Positions 57,480-64,000 of a stretch of DNA of 64,000 nt are shown here, piece by piece. The DNA lies in assembly GCF_947179165.1 (NCBI RefSeq), contig NC_077245.1, positions 19,505,740-19,569,739 on the forward strand, given 5' to 3'. The translations under genes and the position numbers were made by a program. How positions within the stretch are numbered: the first letter of the stretch is position 1; each line of letters opens with the position of its first letter. The DNA is from Solanum dulcamara. Its lineage: Eukaryota; Streptophyta; Magnoliopsida; Solanales; Solanaceae. The notes below the pieces were generated by a model. That model had not been told where the DNA came from and made no database searches. It saw nothing but the letters and a program-made list of their open reading frames with translations.

Positions 57480-58125
57480 AATTTTAGAGCACTACTCTCA
57501 AATGCTACTCATACTCATCCCGGCTCCGCAAGTATACCAGAATGCCATTGATGAAGAATATGACAAATGAGTCCAAGTACGACCTAAATACCCGAGTCAT
57601 CAAGTCTATTAACGCGGCAGGGTATTTGTCAACCTAAAAGACATCACTAGGAATTCATAGTGGCCATAATGAGTCCTAAATATAGTCTTATGGATGCTCA
57701 CTGCCCTAATCCTCAACAGGCTATAGTTGAATCCCAAATCAATCTGAGAAAACACCAGAAACCCTGAAGCTGATCGAATAGGTCATCAATTCTAGGCATG
57801 GGGTAACAGTTCCTTACCATCACCTTGTTCAACTGTCTGTAATCAATACATATCCATATAGTACCATTCTTCTTCTTAACGAATAGGACTGAGGTACCCC
57901 AAGGCGATACGCTAAGATGAATGAGTCGCTTATCTAAGAGATCCTGAAGCTAAACACTGAGCTCCTAGAGCTATGAGGGGCCATACAATATGGTGGGATG
58001 GAAATAGGACGAGTACCCAGCTCTAAATTAATGGCGAAGTCAATATCATAATCTGAAGGAAGACCAGGATAGTCGGCAAGAAACACATCTGTAAACTCTC
58101 TGACTATAGGTACTGAATCAATCAA
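57480..58125 (-). pseudogene. reverse transcriptase of E4 (dead active site)
   Basis: It opens SVPIVREFTDVFLADYPGLP and YDIDFAINLELGTRPISIPP (57934-58125), the usual protease-RT linker. Further pieces in other frames: [23 protein letters not shown] text at about 57790-57850, and [20 protein letters not shown], where the catalytic FIDD is FING (complement of 57544-57555). Both metal-binding Asp residues are lost. Many stops. Confidence 0.85.
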
Positions 58126-58128
58126 CGT

Positions 58129-58482
58129 TCAACCGTAAGAGCCCTGCCACACCATTGGTGGAATACCTAGCATGACTAAGGTAACGGTCTTAGCATAACA
58201 ATACAAGACCGCATGGTGAAGGGATAACCAGTCCATATACATAATCAAGTCAAAATCCATCATGTCAAGCAAAATGAGATCAACCCTAGTGTCTCTCCAC
58301 TGAGTAGTCACCACATAAGATCTAAAAACCTGATCCACTACTAAAGTTTCACCTACCGGGGCCGAAACATGTAATGGCTCAACTAAGGGCTCTTGATTCA
58401 TACTCATCGAGGACCATAATATACAAATATATAAGAATAAGTCAAGTGAGATTTTTAGAAACTGATAAGACACACTCTGCAT
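58129..58482 (-). pseudogene. protease of E4, fused to the element leader
   Basis: The readable part starts at PLVEPLHVSAPVGETLVVDQ (from about 58390), then VFRSYVV and RVDLILLDMMDFDLIMYMDW, LSLHHAVLYCYAKTVTL, LGIPPMVWQG. The catalytic DxGST at the N-terminal side is missing. Immediately upstream, only about 140 bp of leader separates it from the primer site, so all of gag has been deleted. Confidence 0.8.
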
Positions 58483-58611
58483 GATACAAAAGAAATACGT
58501 TCCTAAAGATATCTTATTGCCTCCCGAAGATAAGTCATGGATGTCTCTGCACCGATCTGCAGGACTCTACTAGATGTTAGCTCTGTACAAGTGAGACCGC
58601 TAAACCTGGGA

Positions 58612-58622
58612 TTTGATACCAA
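58612..58622 (-). other. primer-binding site of E4 (degenerate)
   Basis: TTTGATACCAA on the plus strand is the complement of TTGGTATCAAA, against TTGGTATCAGA. It is 2 nt from the 5' LTR start at 58625. Confidence 0.75.
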
Positions 58623-58624
58623 CT

Positions 58625-61600
58625 TGTCATGAACTAATTTCTCAGGTTATGATTGCACCTACTATAACTCGCCAATAGGTAAGCCAAACCGTAAACTCAA
58701 AACGACAAGTAATGGGTTTGAGGGAAGAAACTGACGATAAATGGAAAATTCTAACCTACACAGAATAAATAAGCGGAAGCAAAACCAAAACATAAGATAT
58801 ACTACTAAAGATCCCTTCCAGAACCTAGAAGTCATAAGTACAGAGCTACTACAAAATAAAAGACGAGTACATATCCCAAAAGTGGACCAAAATTATAGAC
58901 AACAACTGGCTAGTCTTAAAAAGGTAAAAGATGGGGCATCCATACTAAAAGAGATAGAAATAATCCAAAAACGTCAAGCGCTTACCCTAATCTCCGAAGC
59001 TGACTGTAACAAGCTCGATCTATCCGCAACGGTAGCTGGTGCTCAGTCCTGCATCATGAAAATAGATGCAGAGTGTAGTATGAGTATCATGACAACAGAT
59101 ACCCAATAGGCTTCATACGCCGACTGGATAGTAAAGGTAATAACAATATATTAAAGAGGAATAAGCCTAACTAGGAGTCATAGTAAGCATCTAAAGTGAA
59201 AAAAGGTACAATCTAAGAGACTACAGCTAACTAAACCCAACTAGGTCCCCATAAGCCTAGCCAAGACACTCATGCACAAGTTTAAATAAAAACCCAGATG
59301 AACCCCGATAAGCCCGTCGGGTACACATAATAGCTACAACTATTGAGGCTAGGAGCTAAGAATTTGTGATGCCAAGAACTGAAGAACCTTGTTATTTTTT
59401 AACTAAGAATTTCCAAGAATCGATGAACCAGAAATTCTTTAGGGATCAAGTTTGGGAATGGACCCAGATGCTTACCCAAATAATCAATATAGTCGAGGCC
59501 AGGGTTGGGTACTTGAATGGTCGTCGTAAAATATTGGTACTGTCAAGGCCAGGACTGGGTAATCAAATGGTCATCGTAATACATCGGTATGATCGAGGCC
59601 GGGTCTGGGTACTCGGATGTTGGCCATAACACACCCGTATGATCGAGGCTGGAGCTGGGTACCCGAATACTCTCCGAAGGAATTTCAGAATAGAGGATGG
59701 GACTGGTACCCGAATGCTCAAAGATAATTTATCTCGTGGTGCCGAATGTTCCTTTTTCCAACTGGGCGCTACAACTTTCAAGAATCTCTTCACCGATGAA
59801 TTAACCGATATACTGCTAAAGCTTGACTCAGAGCTAAAATAGAACTATCACAAAGTCTAGTATAGCCGACGCATCTTGAATGTTGTAGTTAGGCCAAATA
59901 TTGGAAATGGCTATTGATAAGAGTAAAGTTACCACTATATAAGGCCAAACTATCAGGAACTACTCCGCTACATCCTTCTACAAGGATCTAAACCTATCAG
60001 AGCGATGTTGGAGCAACTAAAAGCAAGTTTACCTCCTATACTAAATCCAACATGCTCCACAATACCAACATCATATGCATTCAATTCCACTTACAATACT
60101 AACAACTAACGGAAAGGATCACGTACCTCCAATTATTCAAAAAATCCAATGAAAGCCTAAAGCATGATTTCTAAAACCTAAGATATAAAAATAAGCTACC
60201 CAACCCAAATTCCAACAATCTAAAATCCTTTCACACATTCCAACTCAACCTAAAGGAAGGAAAGTCGTAGCCTACCTATAGGCTCAATACATGCGCTCCA
60301 AATCACTGTGTCGAAGCTTTTTTATTCCGAATGGCCTTCTAATGTTGTCACGCTTTCTAAAATAGAATCACAACATCGTTACAGTCATTTAGACACTAAT
60401 TTTATAATTTTTGAATACATACGAATTTCAGGGTCTAAATTGGGAAATATGAGATCCGCATTGAAAATTTCAGAGTTGACCCCAAAACTAGTCCAAAACA
60501 GTACCCCCAAGATCAACAATCAAATTCAAACATAATCCGAGGTTGGAAAATGACACGATTTTCCATTTGGATTTTTTATGCTCCTAATGTTTTGGGGCAT
60601 CCCGACAATTATATACCTGCTAATCCGATGTCCACCCCGCCTCATATTGTGCCAGGTCGATCATGCAATAAATTCTTAAATTTTAAGCTAAAAAGATTAA
60701 TATGGCAACATCTTTGATTAGTGATTTCTCACAAACAAAACCCCTACGAATCAAACCAAATATACTACGATGTTTCTTACAAAAAACTCCACAACTTAGC
60801 CTCAACAATCACTAAAATTGAATCTCCAATGATAAAGATACAATCCTCCAAAGTTCACTAAAATTCCAATCCGAAAATACCAAAAATAATAGTAAAATTC
60901 ATAAATTTATCTGACAGGACACCTCCTCTCAGGATTCCGAGCTCACAAATGGATTTTTCATGAAATTCTCTTGAATTTAGACCCTTGAAACACTAAAATT
61001 GGATTTATATAGACCAAGAAATAAATTCCCAAAGTTCTTTAAAAATTCACTCCAAAAATGGACATTGCAGCAACTAGAATCAAGATTTTACCTCAAGCGA
61101 ATGCCCAATTCAGTTTCCGAACTCCCCAATGCGTTCTCCTCAAAATATCTCACAAGTGTGTCTTTTGAATCACCTAATTTGAAGCTCTAGAACTCAAGTT
61201 ATGGGGTTTTAAAGTTGAGATAAAAACCCCAAAACAGGCTGCCTTGCATCAATTTTTTTTTTGATGCAACAGATTTTGGAAAAGTCCAAAATATTCAACT
61301 AGATGCCCGGGATTAGTTCAAAAAATAATAAAAATAAATCAGATATGTTACCCCACTAAATTCTATATTTCAAACTCAATGGCGCATTCGAACTTATCAT
61401 ACAAGGTCATTTTAATGAAAAATGGATCTCACACCCAAGTACTATTTAAAGCCAATTTCTACAACGGGTCTCGAGATCAGATCGGAAGCCTCGAGAAGTG
61501 AATCAAGGGTCGTTCTAAACCAAACTCGATATTTTGGAACTAACCAGGTTGTCAAAATTTTTATCCGAGCGCGTTTTCTAAGAATATTGACCAAAGTCAA

Positions 61601-62258
61601 CCATAGGCTAACTTTCAAAGTCAAAAGAGTCAAATGACCCCAAACTCGTATTGATTGCCTCGATACTCATGTCGACCATGCTTCTAGCCTAATTTGTCCA
61701 TTTCAGAGCTGATGGAACTATCATAATTTGAATTCGAGGTCTCCTTGACCCGAAATTCGAAAAGTCGCAACTAAACTAAGTTATGCCTTCAAAACGGGCT
61801 CGGAACCTCTAAAAATTCAACTAACACTTCTTCTAGATCTAAAACCATCCCCTGAATCCAATGAAGTCGTTGAAATTCCATTCCGAACATTGGAACTCCA
61901 AAAGTTGATTAAAGTCAAACCTTGATCTAAAATTCCTCAAATTCGCAACTGAAGACCTCAAATCTTCCTTACAACTCCAAAACTGATTTCGTAAACTCTC
62001 CTAGGCCAATTTCCATATTTCAGAACTGTATGAATTGACGAAATTCCATTTCGAGATCCGTAGCTTTGACTGAAACCAAATACCACTTTTGAACACTTAA
62101 AACTTATGAAAACTCAAAATTTTAAAGACTTAACTTTTCATAGAATTTCCTAAAAACCAACACCTAGTACCAATCAGAAATGACTCAGGGCAATTAAAAG
62201 GAGGGGTAAAATGGTCATTTTAAAAAAAATTCTAAAAATGACCTTCAGGGTCATTACA
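58625..62258 (-). repeat. 5' LTR of E4
   Basis: TGTCATGAACTAATTTCTC to GGGTCATTACA, 3634 bp. It is homologous to 51934-55498 with scattered substitutions and carries the same 50 bp tandem repeat (about 59455-59655; units at 59501, 59551 and 59601). It contains a 96 bp foreign insertion at 60559-60654. Confidence 0.92.
60559..60654 (+). pseudogene. cob: mitochondrial cob (cytochrome b) fragment, 32 codons
   Basis: The plus strand translates without interruption to [20 protein letters not shown] followed by [12 protein letters not shown]. This is the conserved stretch of cytochrome b next to the Qo-site PEWY motif, in the wording of plant mitochondria. The piece is absent from the sister LTR, where GACACGA runs straight into ATCGGTC (about 53893-53905). 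It is a nuclear insertion of mitochondrial DNA (NUMT), too short to function. No stop or frameshift has accumulated. Confidence 0.93.
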
Positions 62259-62263
62259 TCATG

Positions 62264-64000
62264 CTAGCTTTAAGTAAAAGAGGAGCTCACCAACCTTTAA
62301 GCTGAATGTGCAACAAATGCCTAGTGAGAATGCCTTCTATCCTGAGTGTATGATCCTGAAATAGAGATTTCATATGAGAGCTCCAATGTTTTGGATTTCA
62401 TTATTACTAGGATATATATTTCTTAACATTAACTGTTATAGTTATTATGGTATTTAGTTTATACAGCTTTAGGGGGCAAGAAATTGTGGATCAATTATAA
62501 AGTAATGATTAGCTAAACATTGAGAAAAAATGGAAAAAATGGTAGAATGAGCCAATCATTAAGCATTAATGACTGGTAGGTAGAATTTCGATAATTTTGC
62601 AGTTATTATCTTCTTCGTTTTTAGATTTGGCATTTAAAGCTTTTCATATGATTATCGATCAATTACAATTTTGATAAATGAAGGTTTAGATCTAAGGTTC
62701 TTAGAGTAAGATTTCATGAATTGGGGGTTCGAGAAATAGCCCATTTTAGCTAAAATTTGATATGTAGACTTGTTATATTATGAGTAAATAAATTTAAAAA
62801 AAAATCAGATTTACTCCAGTGGCTCGGTGTAATATTTTGACTTAATTTTCGAGGCTAAAATAAATATAGAAATATAAATTTCATGGGATTCATATTCTTA
62901 TGAAAATTATGTATTTCAACAGATTTTTGATTATTCAAAAGCGTTATAGAAGAGCAAGTTTGTAATTTGACACTTGAACTTCGTTTTTTAGACAAGTAGA
63001 AACATCTTGAATAAATTTTGAATTCTTATATATATATATATATATACACGAATAAATTTACAAGGTAAAGAGTAATAAGAGGGCCTCATATAAATGATAT
63101 AATAATTATTTATGCGGGTATCGATAACATATAAATAGAAAATTTACATGAGATTGATTATTGGTTGATAGTATCTCATGAGTTGTGGTGTAATTGAATT
63201 ATTGAGACTTGGGAATTATGTGAACTTGGTTATTTTTTGTGTTTTTTATTGAACCCGTATATTTGTGATAAATGAGGCAAATATATGTCATACCAGTATT
63301 TGATTGAAATGAGATGCATAATCATTTCATATTGTATTGATATTATAATGTGCACATGCGTTGATATGAGATCAAATATGTTTAAGGAATATTGTGAACG
63401 TGGAGATCGTTTGTGTTGCGATCATTTTGTATTTATGAGTTGGAAACGTGGAGATCGTCCGTGATGGGGGATTGATTGTTTTCATGATAGTACATTCATA
63501 TCATCCGCACAAACATGTGCAGACCGTTCGTGCTAGTATATGAACATTTTGAGTCTTTTATGGGATCCAACTATTCAACGGAGAAAGTAGGTGTATATAA
63601 GTTTTTGTCTAATGCATTGCATTTTTATATTTATTTGATGTTAAATTATTGAGATGATTGTGCTAATAATTTGACTTGATACATTTGTAGCACATAGTGA
63701 TATTGTCAGTAGTGCAACTGGTAGTTTTTGAAAAAAAGTTGTCATAATTGTTATGTTGAGGTGATTCATTTTATGACAATTATACTTGTGAAAAATAAAC
63801 TTTTAGGATATATCTCATTATCGCTCCTAAAAAAGATAAGTAATCAAAGCTTACTGAGTACACGTGTTTTTCATACTCACTCTATACTTGTTTTACTTTT
63901 TTGTGTGCAGTGACTAATCTAAGTACTAGAGGTACTTATGTTTGCTTGCATTCAAAATTATTGTTGTTAGATTCAAGGTGGGTTGCTTTCTCTTCAGCAA
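62264..64000 (+). repeat. LTR fragment, plus orientation, cut by window end
   Basis: Non-coding. From about 62580 it has the order of features seen in plus-strand Ty3 LTRs: ...TTTTCATATGATTATCG..., GGGGGTTCGAGAAATAG, then AACGTGGAGATCGTTTGTG and AACGTGGAGATCGTCCGTGA and TGCAGACCGTTCGTGCTAG (diverged repeats at 63398-63520), then AGCTTACTGAGTACACGTG at 63849. A TA microsatellite is at 63028-63046. Bases 62264-62580 and the E4 left flank 51768-51928 may be one older sequence that E4 split. Confidence 0.5.

Larger units (their letters stand above)
51934..62258 (-). mobile_element. chromovirus E4, 10.3 kb, deleted and rearranged inside
   Basis: LTRs at 51934-55498 and 58625-62258 flank only 3.1 kb of minus-strand internal DNA. 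Five-base flanks are ACATG (51929-51933) and TCATG (62259-62263), a target duplication with one mismatch. The internal order is primer site, protease, RT, RNase H, then a gag 3' fragment; gag proper, integrase and chromodomain are absent. Confidence 0.88.

Noticed and set aside
60559..60654. Functional nuclear cytochrome b exon
   Set aside because: Only 32 codons, no start or splice context, inside an LTR. A mitochondrial DNA insertion is sufficient.

Overview
The window looks like plant nuclear DNA from a repeat-rich, probably heterochromatic region. It is about two thirds A+T, full of decayed LTR retrotransposons, and I could support no intact host gene. The retroelement types are Tekay/Del-like Ty3 chromoviruses with terminal chromodomains, a Ty1/copia element, a MULE DNA transposon with a DUF1985-type companion gene, CACTA and hAT relatives. 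Together they suggest a dicot, and the LTR families look most like those of Solanaceae. That taxonomic call is recognition, not proof.

Layout. 1-1788: a plus-strand insertion ending in poly(A), with diverged direct repeats. It breaks a minus-strand chromovirus gag (1789-2923) whose primer-binding site and LTR follow (3142-5488). 5489-6191: two LTR ends head to head, a 0.33 kb near-perfect inverted repeat. 5858-13132: a plus-strand chromovirus (E2: gag, protease, RT, RNase H, integrase, chromodomain, 3' LTR), badly mutated. 13134-15055: another LTR. 15662-22932: a Ty1/copia element (E-copia) with matching 257 bp LTRs and an exact 5 bp target duplication. It split a MULE-like coding remnant and was itself hit by a foreign LTR (20411-22125).

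24.1-49.8 kb: the remains of one large MULE-like transposon, with a transposase fragment on the plus strand at the left and a DUF1985-family companion gene on the minus strand at the right. It was split by a 15.85 kb minus-strand chromovirus, E3 (25962-41807, exact TSD TGTAA). E3 holds an inner nest: a CACTA end fragment and another LTR between its gag and protease, and a 280 bp hAT-type MITE in one LTR. The MULE companion gene is interrupted by one more solo LTR (45103-47473).

51478-51759: a second copy of the same hAT MITE, again with an exact 8 bp target duplication. 51934-62258: a fourth chromovirus, E4, whose inner part is deleted and out of order; one LTR carries a 96 bp piece of mitochondrial cob. 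62264-64000: part of another plus-strand LTR, cut by the window end.

Nothing here is expected to make a working protein. Most coding features are annotated as pseudogenes. Their value is in the insertion order, the rearrangements, and three hidden items: the MITE with an internal tRNA-like Pol III promoter, the mitochondrial cob fragment, and the LTR palindrome.
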